From: Clostridiaceae bacterium
GTDB taxonomy: Bacteria; Bacillota_A; Clostridia; Acetivibrionales; Acetivibrionaceae
Length of the DNA: 10,727 nucleotides
Direction: 5' to 3'
Assembly: GCA_012513545.1 (NCBI GenBank)
Contig: JAAZCB010000038.1
Coordinates: 1 to 10,727, forward strand
The number at the start of each line of letters is the position of its first letter. Position 1 is the stretch's first letter. Made by a program: the position numbers and the translations under genes. This document shows, one piece after another, positions 1 to 6,131 of this stretch. The notes under the pieces were generated by a model. It was not told the DNA's origin. It was given only the letters and a program-made list of their open reading frames with translations, and made no database searches.

Positions 1-703
1 CATCTCCCCAGATACCCAGCTTTTCACCCATTATAACCAAAGCACCGTCCACTCCTTCAATTGAAGCAGCAAACTCAATCGCCTTCTCAATAGATGCTTC
101 GTCCTTAACCAGATTACCTGTGGCTGTAGCCACAGCATCCGCAAGAAAAGTGTCTTTAGACAGGATAACCACAGCATCTGCTCTTCCATAGCTAAAGGAA
201 TGACCTACCGTGCCTGATGAGGTGCATATACCCAGTGGAGTTTTTTCAGGCTCAACAATTATGGAAAGCTTTTCACCAAAGGGTGAATTTCCAGCATAAA
301 TACCAACTTTCCTTTGCAGGGATGACTTAATAAATATGTCTCCGCCATTTTCAACTATTACCTCGTCTGAGTATTTAAGAAGTTCATGACCGACCATCTC
401 ACTCACTGCTCCGGCAACAGCTGCCATAGGGCCAACTCCGGCCTTCTTTGAGGCTTCACACATCCCTTTAATAATTAATGGAGCGTCTTCTCGGCACCTG
501 ATAGGAACAAAACTGGTTAAGAATTCTCGGTCTGTACCAATATAGTCTTCAATGTCCTTCCTATACTTTCCGACAAGGGTCAAAGCCTCCTCGGAAAGAT
601 CCCTTTTGGCACCGATTCCAAGGTCGGTTTCAAATAAACATACATTAAAAAAAACCAGATTGGCACCTTTGAAAAGATTCCTGTATTTTCTCTCCTGATA
701 CAT
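1..703 (-). CDS. UPF0280 / COG2122 family protein (ApbE-like), 3' end cut by window edge
   Basis: Last gene of the three-gene sulfur operon. 234 codons are visible from an ATG at 703 preceded by a GGAGG box 5 nt upstream. The frame is open to the left edge, where it reads EKLGIWGD, a stretch typical of the C-terminal end of this family, so perhaps only a few to about 20 residues are missing. Seen motifs are GPMAAVAGAVSE (about residues 89-100), VENGGDIFIKS (about 115-125), CTSSGTVGHSFSYGRAD (about 158-174) and ADAVATATGN (about 185-194). The NGGDI and ADAxATA motifs recall ApbE flavin transferases, and COG2122 is placed in the ApbE superfamily. Known: a Methanosarcina COG2122 protein (MA1715) was reported to help sulfide assimilation into homocysteine. 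The biochemical activity here is unproven. No signal peptide is visible, so it is probably cytosolic. The family call is firm; the role comes from gene context. Confidence 0.88.
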   Translation of the reverse strand, partial: MYQERKYRNLFKGANLVFFNVCLFETDLGIGAKRDLSEEALTLVGKYRKDIEDYIGTDREFLTSFVPIRCREDAPLIIKGMCEASKKAGVGPMAAVAGAVSEMVGHELLKYSDEVIVENGGDIFIKSSLQRKVGIYAGNSPFGEKLSIIVEPEKTPLGICTSSGTVGHSFSYGRADAVVILSKDTFLADAVATATGNLVKDEASIEKAIEFAASIEGVDGALVIMGEKLGIWGD

Positions 704-720
704 AAATCCTCCAAAACACC

Positions 721-1128
721 TTACATGCTCACACACATAACATTAAGAGGACAGGATTTAACACATAATTCACATACCATGCATTTTTCCTTGTCAAAGG
801 TTAAACACCAGCTCTGTTTATCCATCTGAAGTGCACCTGAAGGACATACGGCAGTACAGGCACCACAGTGCACACAGCTGTCCTCCTGCCATATTAATGT
901 CTTGGTAAAAATCTTATACCTGACACCCTGTTCCTGGATAAATTTCAAGCCTGCTTCAATATTCCGCTCAGTGCCTGTTATATCAATAACAAGCTTCCCT
1001 TCCTTATTCAGGCTTATGTCGGCATGCAATATGTTAACCTGAAGGTCAAAATCCTTTATCAAGTGATACGTAATCGGCTTTGTAACTTCTGATGCAGGAT
1101 AATACAGCGAAACCTTAATCTTTTTCAT
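721..1128 (-). CDS. NIL domain + 2x[4Fe-4S] ferredoxin protein (homocysteine-synthesis partner)
   Basis: A 135-residue protein. Residues 1 to about 75 form a NIL domain (small ferredoxin-like fold, also found at the C-terminus of the methionine importer ATPase MetN). Residues 80-135 form a bacterial-type double-cluster ferredoxin. Cluster ligands are C85, C88, C91, C95 (CVHCGACTAVCP) and C116, C119, C122, C126 (CMVCELCVKSCP); C108 and C132 are extra. The start overlaps the upstream DUF39 gene by 14 nt, with a G6 ribosome binding tract (ggggggctataaATG), so the two are translationally coupled. In methanogens the matching NIL/ferredoxin protein (MA1822) works with the COG1900 protein in making homocysteine. 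It probably supplies electrons for reductive sulfur transfer, and the NIL domain may bind a substrate or effector, but both are inferences. It is a soluble cytosolic protein. Domain call is firm; partner role is likely. Confidence 0.9.
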   Translation of the reverse strand: MKKIKVSLYYPASEVTKPITYHLIKDFDLQVNILHADISLNKEGKLVIDITGTERNIEAGLKFIQEQGVRYKIFTKTLIWQEDSCVHCGACTAVCPSGALQMDKQSWCLTFDKEKCMVCELCVKSCPLNVMCVSM

Positions 1129-2290
1129 TTATAGCCCCCCTAATTTCAAGACCATTCATTTTATTTTCAGAAGGAAGCGATGCCACCGGTTGTGATACAA
1201 AAAACTCACCGTTCTTTATCTGTTGCTTAAGCAACTGCGCAATTTCCCTTGCATTTTTCAAGCTGGACAAGGGTGCTGTTGGTACCTTCTTATTGTTCAA
1301 TTCAATAAACCCGCTCCTTAACTCCTGATAGGAGACTGAATTCAACACCGGCCTCGACTTGGACTGAACACTGTAATCAACAACACTGGTATATATTTGA
1401 CTGTCCTTTATACAGGTTTTTAATAGCATATCTTCATCAAGTATAGGTATGGGTATACCAACACCGACAAAAAGTGATATTCCGTATTTTTCAAAAACAG
1501 CCGCCCTCAGATATCTTGTATTCATTTGTTTTATGTCTCCAATAAGTGCAAGGGTACCTGCTGAAGAGAGCGGTACTCCATTATCTGCCCTTTTTTGTCC
1601 CGGGTTGTGCTGGGTTCCCTCCCATGCAACATATCCCTGCGCTCCTGCCAGAAACACCCTTGTTCCAATGCCGATAGTCCTGTAAAACGGGTCATTTAGC
1701 AGAGGACTCAACTGTCCCGATGTAGAATATGTAACGTTACCGCAATTCGGAAGCAGAGTCCCCAGATAGGTATATAAAGTCCTGTTAGACGTGTTTACCG
1801 CTGCAGGATAATTCTGGTATGCATTTCTGGGATTGAACATGTAAGCCTGGTTAATATTGTTTTTATTTATATAAGTTGATATTTCTTTTCTTGGATAGCA
1901 GTCGGTACCATAGCTTTCAGCGTACAGTTTTATGTCTTTTCCGGCAATAAGGTCTTCAATGACGTGTGCCCCGCCATACTCAGTTCCCTTTTTTTCAGAA
2001 GGCTCGGTAGCACCTATATATGCATCAACAGCAGCTATACCTGCATAAGCAGGAACATCGTTAAGCCATACCTTTCCCATCCTGATCGGTGGGTCCGAAT
2101 GTCCGAAGTTTATAAACACTCCGCTTGAACACATTGGTCCGAAGGTAGCAGTTGTCACTACATCAACCTCTTTTGCCGCCTGCTTGACCCCTTTCTCCTC
2201 AACAATATCGATTATTTCATCTGCTGTAACTACAACAACTTTACCGTTCTTTATTTTTTCATTAATCTCGTCAAAACTTTTATACCCCAT
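1115..2290 (-). CDS. DUF39 / COG1900 homocysteine biosynthesis protein (HcyBio family)
   Basis: First gene of the sulfur operon, 391 residues. The ATG at 2290 has a purine-rich ribosome binding site (ggggaagag). The sequence is typical of COG1900: GPMCSSGVFINFGHSDPPIR (51-70), AYIGAT (90-95), YGGAHVIEDLIAGK (105-118), YGTDCYPRKE (127-136), FNPRNAYQNYPAA (152-164) and the glycine-rich FLAGAQGYVAWEGTQHNPGQ (213-232). Cysteines are at 54, 131, 183 and 293. C54 and C131 fall at the same numbers as the two cysteines that, as I recall, were implicated in persulfide chemistry in the Methanosarcina homologue MA1821; this should be checked by alignment. Known: COG1900 proteins support homocysteine formation from aspartate semialdehyde and sulfide without O-acylhomoserine. 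There is no C-terminal CBS pair or fused ferredoxin; the ferredoxin is the next gene, with a 14-nt overlap. Cytosolic. Family call is firm; physiological role is likely. Confidence 0.92.
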   Translation of the reverse strand: MGYKSFDEINEKIKNGKVVVVTADEIIDIVEEKGVKQAAKEVDVVTTATFGPMCSSGVFINFGHSDPPIRMGKVWLNDVPAYAGIAAVDAYIGATEPSEKKGTEYGGAHVIEDLIAGKDIKLYAESYGTDCYPRKEISTYINKNNINQAYMFNPRNAYQNYPAAVNTSNRTLYTYLGTLLPNCGNVTYSTSGQLSPLLNDPFYRTIGIGTRVFLAGAQGYVAWEGTQHNPGQKRADNGVPLSSAGTLALIGDIKQMNTRYLRAAVFEKYGISLFVGVGIPIPILDEDMLLKTCIKDSQIYTSVVDYSVQSKSRPVLNSVSYQELRSGFIELNNKKVPTAPLSSLKNAREIAQLLKQQIKNGEFFVSQPVASLPSENKMNGLEIRGAINEKD

Positions 2291-2325
2291 AATTTATCTC
2301 TTCCCCATAAAATAATAATATCTCT

Positions 2326-2354
2326 ATTATAGGCGTTTATTCTTTATATTTCAA
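2326..2354 (-). promoter_or_regulatory. Promoter of the DUF39-NIL/ferredoxin-UPF0280 operon
   Basis: On the minus strand TTGAAA (2349-2354) is followed after 17 bp by a perfect TATAAT (2326-2331), a strong sigma-A match. Transcription would start near 2319, leaving a leader of about 30 nt before the ATG at 2290. That is too short for an S-box or T-box riboswitch, so control of this sulfur operon, if any, should act at the promoter. Confidence 0.75.
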
Positions 2355-2380
2355 TGTTAAGATTAATATTTTGCAAGGAG

Positions 2381-2400
2381 CCTTAAAATTGATTTTAAGG
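2381..2400. repeat. Perfect inverted repeat in the divergent promoter region
   Basis: CCTTAAAAT (2381-2389) and ATTTTAAGG (2392-2400) are perfect inverted arms around a TG centre. The repeat lies about 27 bp upstream of the -35 of the minus-strand sulfur operon and overlaps the candidate -35 of the plus-strand gene at 2470. It could be an operator for a dimeric regulator of either gene, or a small hairpin. There is no T-run after it to suggest a terminator. The regulator is unknown. Confidence 0.5.
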
Positions 2401-2416
2401 AGTGTCACGATATAAC
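2389..2416 (+). promoter_or_regulatory. Candidate promoter of the small soluble protein gene
   Basis: TTGATT (2389-2394), a 16-bp spacer and TATAAC (2411-2416) read toward the gene at 2470. Match to consensus is moderate. The right arm of the inverted repeat at 2381-2400 overlaps the -35. The predicted leader is about 45 nt. Confidence 0.4.
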
Positions 2417-2469
2417 TCTGTTTAACATAATATGAAACAGGAATTAAATTATTAAGGAATACTGTACTT

Positions 2470-2859
2470 ATGAACAATTACAAAAAGCTCGACTACATAA
2501 CGCGCGGAATTAATGCTGCCAACGGTATAAGGAGTATTAAGAATTCTACAAAAACAGAGACAAGAGACACCAGCGACAAACCCGACACACTGAGTATGCT
2601 TAGCCAAATGCTGGATGTTATTGCGCAATATTATCCCGATGACCGCAACCAGGAGCTTGGCGACAGATTACATAAAAGCACAATTTATGGTGAAACATAC
2701 AGGAGCCTGAAGCAGCATGTCAGAACACTTAAGTCAAGTGACAGGATGGAAAGAGATGATTTGATCAAAACCTTGAAAATAATTAAACCTGTAGTTGATA
2801 CCAGGAAAAAGCAGTTTATAGAGAAACTGGTTAAAATCCACGAAATTTTAAATTCATGA
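2470..2859 (+). CDS. Hypothetical soluble protein, 129 aa, no recognised family
   Basis: I do not recognise this protein. It has 129 residues, is strongly charged (many K, R, D, E) and has no signal peptide or membrane segment. After a Thr/Asp/Lys-rich stretch (about 26-40) it looks mainly helical: LSMLSQMLDVIAQYYP (41-56), a loop DDRNQELG, then amphipathic helices from about 70 to 127. Only one proline (P56) lies in the central stretch. The ATG at 2470 has a rather distant AAGGA (2453-2457, spacing 12), so initiation may be weak. It is divergent from the sulfur operon and convergent with the small membrane-protein gene, overlapping its 3' end by 29 nt. Codon use looks like that of its neighbours and gives no sign of recent transfer. 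Coding status rests on length, a full helical pattern and a candidate promoter. Confidence 0.7.
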   Translation: MNNYKKLDYITRGINAANGIRSIKNSTKTETRDTSDKPDTLSMLSQMLDVIAQYYPDDRNQELGDRLHKSTIYGETYRSLKQHVRTLKSSDRMERDDLIKTLKIIKPVVDTRKKQFIEKLVKIHEILNS

Positions 2860-3199
2860 ATTTTTTCTGGTATCTTAAATTTTTAGCCTGCTTGCAGCCT
2901 TTTATGCGAATTCTGTCGTAGTCCAGTTCAGACAAACCATGAACTGCCTTTTCAACAGGAGTTCGTCTTTTTTTTACCCAAATAACCTGTTCGGAAGCAG
3001 GTTTCCTTCCCGGTTCAAAAATTGCGTGCATTACAAGCAATGCGTTACCTAACGTTGTGCTATAACCGCTGTAATTTTCTGCAATCTTATCCCTCTCAAT
3101 GATGAATAGCGCAACAAGGCATATAAAACCAAAAACAACACCTATACCTGCTAAAATTACAAAAGCCTTTAATATGTCAATAAGAAAATTAATACCCAT
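2831..3199 (-). CDS. Hypothetical single-pass membrane protein, 122 aa
   Basis: I do not recognise the family. I chose the ATG at 3199 because GGGTGAT lies 4 nt upstream (gggtgataattATG). A TTG at 3259 would add 20 residues but has no ribosome binding site. Residues about 10-34 (LKAFVILAGIGVVFGFICLV then ALFII) form one hydrophobic membrane segment. The rest is a basic cytosolic-looking tail with a short motif GNALLVMHAIFEPGRKPASE (51-70), KKRRTP (76-81) and a Lys/Arg-rich C-terminus (about 98-121). Positive charge after the segment suggests the C-terminus stays inside. The 3' end overlaps the convergent gene ending at 2859 by 29 nt. Upstream on the same strand lies fprA, separated by a large palindrome that probably ends fprA transcription. 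Confidence 0.6.
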   Translation of the reverse strand: MGINFLIDILKAFVILAGIGVVFGFICLVALFIIERDKIAENYSGYSTTLGNALLVMHAIFEPGRKPASEQVIWVKKRRTPVEKAVHGLSELDYDRIRIKGCKQAKNLRYQKKFMNLKFRGF

Positions 3200-3282
3200 A
3201 ATTATCACCCGAAATAATACTATATCTGAGAGACTTATCTTAAAAAAATCTTTCGACAATAGTATTATATCATATTATACAC

Positions 3283-3320
3283 ACAGTATAGAAGGGCATA
3301 ATTATGCCCTTCTATACTGT
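3283..3320 (-). terminator. 38-bp perfect palindrome overlapping the fprA stop codon
   Basis: The arm ACAGTATAGAAGGGCATA (3283-3300) is exactly repeated in inverse at 3303-3320 around an AT centre. The fprA stop (TAG, complement of 3312-3314) and its last two codons lie inside the right arm. In RNA this gives an 18-bp stem with almost no loop. The run after it on the minus strand (gtgtgtataatatg) is not a real U-tract, so it is an imperfect intrinsic terminator, but its place at the 3' end of fprA supports a termination or mRNA-end-stabilising role. Confidence 0.55.
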
Positions 3321-4493
3321 CTTTGTAAATTCCTCACCGAATTTTACACACTGTAAAAGTTCATCCTCTGTAAGCTTATACTTGAATCTAAGCGGTTCAG
3401 CCACTACCTTCAATCCGGCATTTTCAAGTTTATCGGAGATATGTTTTGGTGCCTCTCCGCTCCAACCATAACTTCCAAAGCCTGCGGCAGATTTATTTTT
3501 AATTTTCAGCAGCCGTATCTCCTCCAATAGCATTTCTATGGAGGACAATGCTCCGTTATTAACAGTACAGCTTCCTACTATTATACCTTTTGCCTTGAAG
3601 AGCTCAGTAATAAGATCACTTTTATCAGTAGCAGAGAAATTGAATAGCTTGTACTTCACACCTCCGTTATCAAGACCTGCACCAATTGCCAGAGCCATAT
3701 CCTTCGTAGCATTGTACATTGTGTCATATACTATAACCACATAGTCTTCACTGTATTCGTTCTGAGACCACTCATAGTACTTTTCAATAATCTGGAGTGG
3801 ATTCTTTCTCCATATAACTCCATGACTGGGTGCAATAACTTCAATATTAAGGTTCAGCGCTTTAATATCCTCTATTTTCTTTTTTATAAGGGGTTTAAAG
3901 GGTGTAAGAATATTGGCATAATACTTTATTGCTTCCTGGTAAAGCTCGCACTCATCAATCTCGTCATTAAAAAGAGATGCCGGAGAATAATGCTGTCCAA
4001 AAGCATCATTTGATAAAACAACATTAGCACCTTTAACATAGGTAAGCATGCTGTCAGGCCAATGAATCATCTGCATCTCAACGAAAACAAGTTCATTATC
4101 ACCAATATTGAGCGTATCTCCTGTTTTGACAACATTAATATTATAATCCTTATGAAAATGTCTCTTTATACTCTCTTCCCCATGCTTTGAACAGTATATG
4201 GGAGTACCTGGTATTTTTTCCATCAGATAATCAAGGCTTCCCGAATGGTCAGGTTCACAGTGGTTTATAATAATATAGTCAATATTTTCAAGACCCACCT
4301 CACTTTCAAGGTTCTCTACAAATTCTTTCTTATACGGGTTCCAAACAGTATCCACAAGAACTGTCTTTTTATCCTTAATTAAATATGAATTATAAGTAGA
4401 ACCCCTGTGCGTAGAAAGCTCATGTCCGTGAAATTTTCTTAGCTCCCAATCTTTAATACCTACCCAGTAAATATTATCTTTAACTCTTATCAT
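3312..4493 (-). CDS. fprA: FprA-family flavodiiron protein (A-type flavoprotein, O2/NO reductase)
   Basis: A 393-residue cytosolic enzyme, the usual length of class A flavodiiron proteins. It reduces oxygen to water and/or NO to N2O, protecting anaerobes. Residues 1 to about 245 form a metallo-beta-lactamase-like domain with all diiron ligands in place: H78, E80, D82 and H83 (HCEPDHSG), H144 (MIHWPDSM), D163 (SNDAFGQH) and H224 (APSHGVIW). Residues about 250-393 form the flavodoxin-like FMN domain: YDTMYNATKDMA (256-267, phosphate loop), GSCTVNNGALSS (307-318) and FGSYGWSGEA (339-348). There is no fused rubredoxin or NADH-oxidase domain, so electrons must come from a separate rubredoxin or similar carrier, not in this window. 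The ATG is preceded by gagagggg. The gene stands alone; the 221-nt gap to hisC upstream has no clear terminator and no convincing promoter or PerR-like box. Confidence 0.95.
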   Translation of the reverse strand: MIRVKDNIYWVGIKDWELRKFHGHELSTHRGSTYNSYLIKDKKTVLVDTVWNPYKKEFVENLESEVGLENIDYIIINHCEPDHSGSLDYLMEKIPGTPIYCSKHGEESIKRHFHKDYNINVVKTGDTLNIGDNELVFVEMQMIHWPDSMLTYVKGANVVLSNDAFGQHYSPASLFNDEIDECELYQEAIKYYANILTPFKPLIKKKIEDIKALNLNIEVIAPSHGVIWRKNPLQIIEKYYEWSQNEYSEDYVVIVYDTMYNATKDMALAIGAGLDNGGVKYKLFNFSATDKSDLITELFKAKGIIVGSCTVNNGALSSIEMLLEEIRLLKIKNKSAAGFGSYGWSGEAPKHISDKLENAGLKVVAEPLRFKYKLTEDELLQCVKFGEEFTKTV

Positions 4494-4715
4494 AATAGTG
4501 CCCCTCTCTTAATTGTTTTCTAATATTAAAAGCCAAAATCCTTTATACTTGGGTAAATGATCTTATCCTTTGCAGCAATGCTTTTAAGATAGCACACTTA
4601 CCGGAGAATGAATTATGAAAGATTTACTTCATGTATGATTACAGCCAAAAACTTAATTATATATTCCCCAGAATGAAAGTTATAAACCACTATAAAACAA
4701 ACAAATTTACGATAA

Positions 4716-5807
4716 CTATGAACCTGCCATTATTTTTTCTATTTTTCCTGCCAGTTCCTTCATTTCCTCATCGGTACCAATACTAATTCTCAGAAAGTTA
4801 TCTATCCTGGTTTTATTAAAATATCTCACAAGGATACCCTCTTCCCTGAGTCTTTGAAAAAGTACCCCTGCTGGAATAACCGGGTGTGAAGCAAAAATAA
4901 AGTTGGCTTTAGAAGGAAGAACCTTAAAACCCAAATTTATCAACGTATCTGCCGTCATATCCCGTGTCTTTATGATTTTACTCCTGGTGTCTTCAAAATA
5001 CTCCTGATCCCTGATGGCCTCCATGGCTCCAGTCAAAGCCAAGCTGTCTAATGTATAGGAATTCAGAGAGTCCTTTACAGCATTGAGCCCCTCAATAAGA
5101 TTCTTGTCTCCAACAGCAAGGCCGATACGAAGACCGGCAAGAGATCTTGATTTTGAAAGAGTCTGGACAACAAGAAGATTTGGGTATTTGTTTATCAGAT
5201 CAATCGATGACTCACCTCCAAAATCAATGTATGCTTCATCTATTATTACTACAGAATCCCTGTTTCTTTCAAGCAGGGCTATGATCCTGTCTTTGTCCAA
5301 ATGCAAGGATGTTGGAGCATTCGGGTTGGAGATTACTATTCCGCCGTTGTCATGAGGAAATCTCTCAACCTGTATTGAAAAATCCTCTTCCAAATCAACT
5401 GTGTTAAAATTAATCCTTAAAAATTTGCAGTATACCTCATAAAAGCTATAGGTTATATCTGGAAAAACAACAGGCTTGTCCATGGGATTAAAGAACGCCA
5501 TAAAAGAAAAGGCAAGTACTTCATCACTTCCATTTCCCACAAAAACCTGTGCCTTGCTAACCTTGTAATACTCCGCAACAGCCTCCCTGAGTTCCTCCCC
5601 ATTCGGATCAGGATAAAGTCTGAGATCTTCATGCCTGAAGTTTTTCAAAGCTTCTAAAACTCTTGGTGATGGCGGATACGGATTCTCATTTGTATTAAGC
5701 TTTATAAATTTCCTGTCCTTTGGCTGCTCACCTGGTACATAGGGCTCTATATTTCTGATATTTTTACTCCAGTATATATGTTTTGCATTATTGTTCTCAA
5801 TATTCAC
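4716..5807 (-). CDS. hisC: Histidinol-phosphate aminotransferase
   Basis: A 363-residue PLP enzyme of the class I/II aminotransferase fold, the usual HisC length. It converts imidazole-acetol phosphate plus glutamate to histidinol phosphate in histidine synthesis. Seen residues: N40-E-N-P (LNTNENPYPPSP), Y65 (RLYPDPNG), GNGSDE (91-96), NPNAPTS (161-167), D190 and Y193 (DEAY), the Schiff-base lysine K219 in TLSKSRSLAGLRIG (216-229), and R340 in FLRISIG near the C-terminus. The start is GTG at 5807, with GGAG 6 nt upstream. An ATG two bases upstream is followed directly by an in-phase TGA (ATGTGA) and cannot start the protein. No other his genes are near, so it may be an orphan copy. Some HisC proteins also act on aromatic amino acids, and a solitary copy may have that role. 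Cytosolic. Confidence 0.93.
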   Translation of the reverse strand: MNIENNNAKHIYWSKNIRNIEPYVPGEQPKDRKFIKLNTNENPYPPSPRVLEALKNFRHEDLRLYPDPNGEELREAVAEYYKVSKAQVFVGNGSDEVLAFSFMAFFNPMDKPVVFPDITYSFYEVYCKFLRINFNTVDLEEDFSIQVERFPHDNGGIVISNPNAPTSLHLDKDRIIALLERNRDSVVIIDEAYIDFGGESSIDLINKYPNLLVVQTLSKSRSLAGLRIGLAVGDKNLIEGLNAVKDSLNSYTLDSLALTGAMEAIRDQEYFEDTRSKIIKTRDMTADTLINLGFKVLPSKANFIFASHPVIPAGVLFQRLREEGILVRYFNKTRIDNFLRISIGTDEEMKELAGKIEKIMAGS

Positions 5808-5842
5808 ATGTATCTCCTCTCATTAATATGACTTCAAATTAT

Positions 5843-5870
5843 ATTATAGTTGATTAATTTGTATATACAA
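5843..5870 (-). promoter_or_regulatory. Candidate hisC promoter with a TTGTATATACAA palindrome
   Basis: On the minus strand TTGTAT (5865-5870), a 16-bp spacer and a perfect TATAAT (5843-5848) precede the hisC GTG by about 36 nt. The -35 is weak (3 of 6). It is part of the 12-bp perfect palindrome TTGTATATACAA (5859-5870), which resembles the ATTGTATACAAT core at the gntR promoter but has two extra central bases. This may be coincidence in AT-rich DNA. Confidence 0.5.
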
Positions 5871-6030
5871 CAAATAAAAATAATAATTTTACCTTTTATT
5901 TACGTATTCAATGCTGCTGCTTACATTACTACTGGATACATGAATAAATGAATAATAAAGTCAAGTAATCCTGCAAGGAATATATTAACCCATATGGTTA
6001 TATTTAGGTTCTCCTTTGAAAAATAACCTG
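5871..6030. other. Divergent hisC/gntR intergenic DNA with no gene
   Basis: AT-rich spacer between the hisC promoter and the gntR promoter. It has stop codons in all frames and no coding candidate. The only structures are a short inverted repeat TAACC-catat-GGTTA (5986-6000) and AGGTT/AACCT arms (6006-6010, 6025-6029) ending just before the gntR -35. I see no riboswitch or small RNA with confidence. Confidence 0.5.
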
Positions 6031-6059
6031 TTGACACAGATTGTATGATTGTATACAAT
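6031..6059 (+). promoter_or_regulatory. Strong promoter of the gntR-citrate synthase unit
   Basis: TTGACA (6031-6036, perfect -35), a 17-bp spacer and TACAAT (6054-6059, 5 of 6) form a near-consensus sigma-A promoter. Transcription should begin near 6066, leaving a leader of about 65 nt before the gntR ATG at 6132. A long palindrome covers its spacer and -10. Confidence 0.85.
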
Positions 6060-6066
6060 TATACAA
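6041..6066. promoter_or_regulatory. 26-bp near-perfect palindrome, probable GntR/FCD operator
   Basis: The half-sites TTGTATgATTGTA and TACAATtATACAA are inverted copies with one mismatch (6047 against 6060). The centre is the perfect 12-mer ATTGTATACAAT (6048-6059). TTGTATACAA-like sites are typical for FadR-subfamily (FCD) GntR repressors. The site covers the spacer and -10 and reaches the expected start point, so bound protein would block RNA polymerase. The outer TTGTAT/ATACAA arms may be a second nested contact. Binding by the adjacent gene product is inferred. Confidence 0.75.
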
Positions 6067-6131
6067 AAGTACATTAATACATAAATATAATAACTGTGAC
6101 ATATTAAGCTCTGCAAAGGAGGAGAGCCTTT

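Noticed and set aside
2291..2469. S-box or T-box riboswitch before the sulfur operon
   Set aside because: The promoter lies close to the gene, and I found neither a T-box consensus nor the helices of an S-box in the 179-nt gap.
3200..3259. TTG-started 20-residue extension of the small membrane protein
   Set aside because: The TTG lacks a ribosome binding site and the added residues do not improve the protein; the ATG at 3199 has a good GGGTGAT box.
4494..4715. fprA promoter or PerR box in the gap to hisC
   Set aside because: Only weak -35/-10 pairs with wrong spacing, and no TTATAATnATTATAA-like site.
5807..5809. ATG two bases before the hisC GTG
   Set aside because: It reads ATGTGA, an immediate stop, and is out of frame with hisC.
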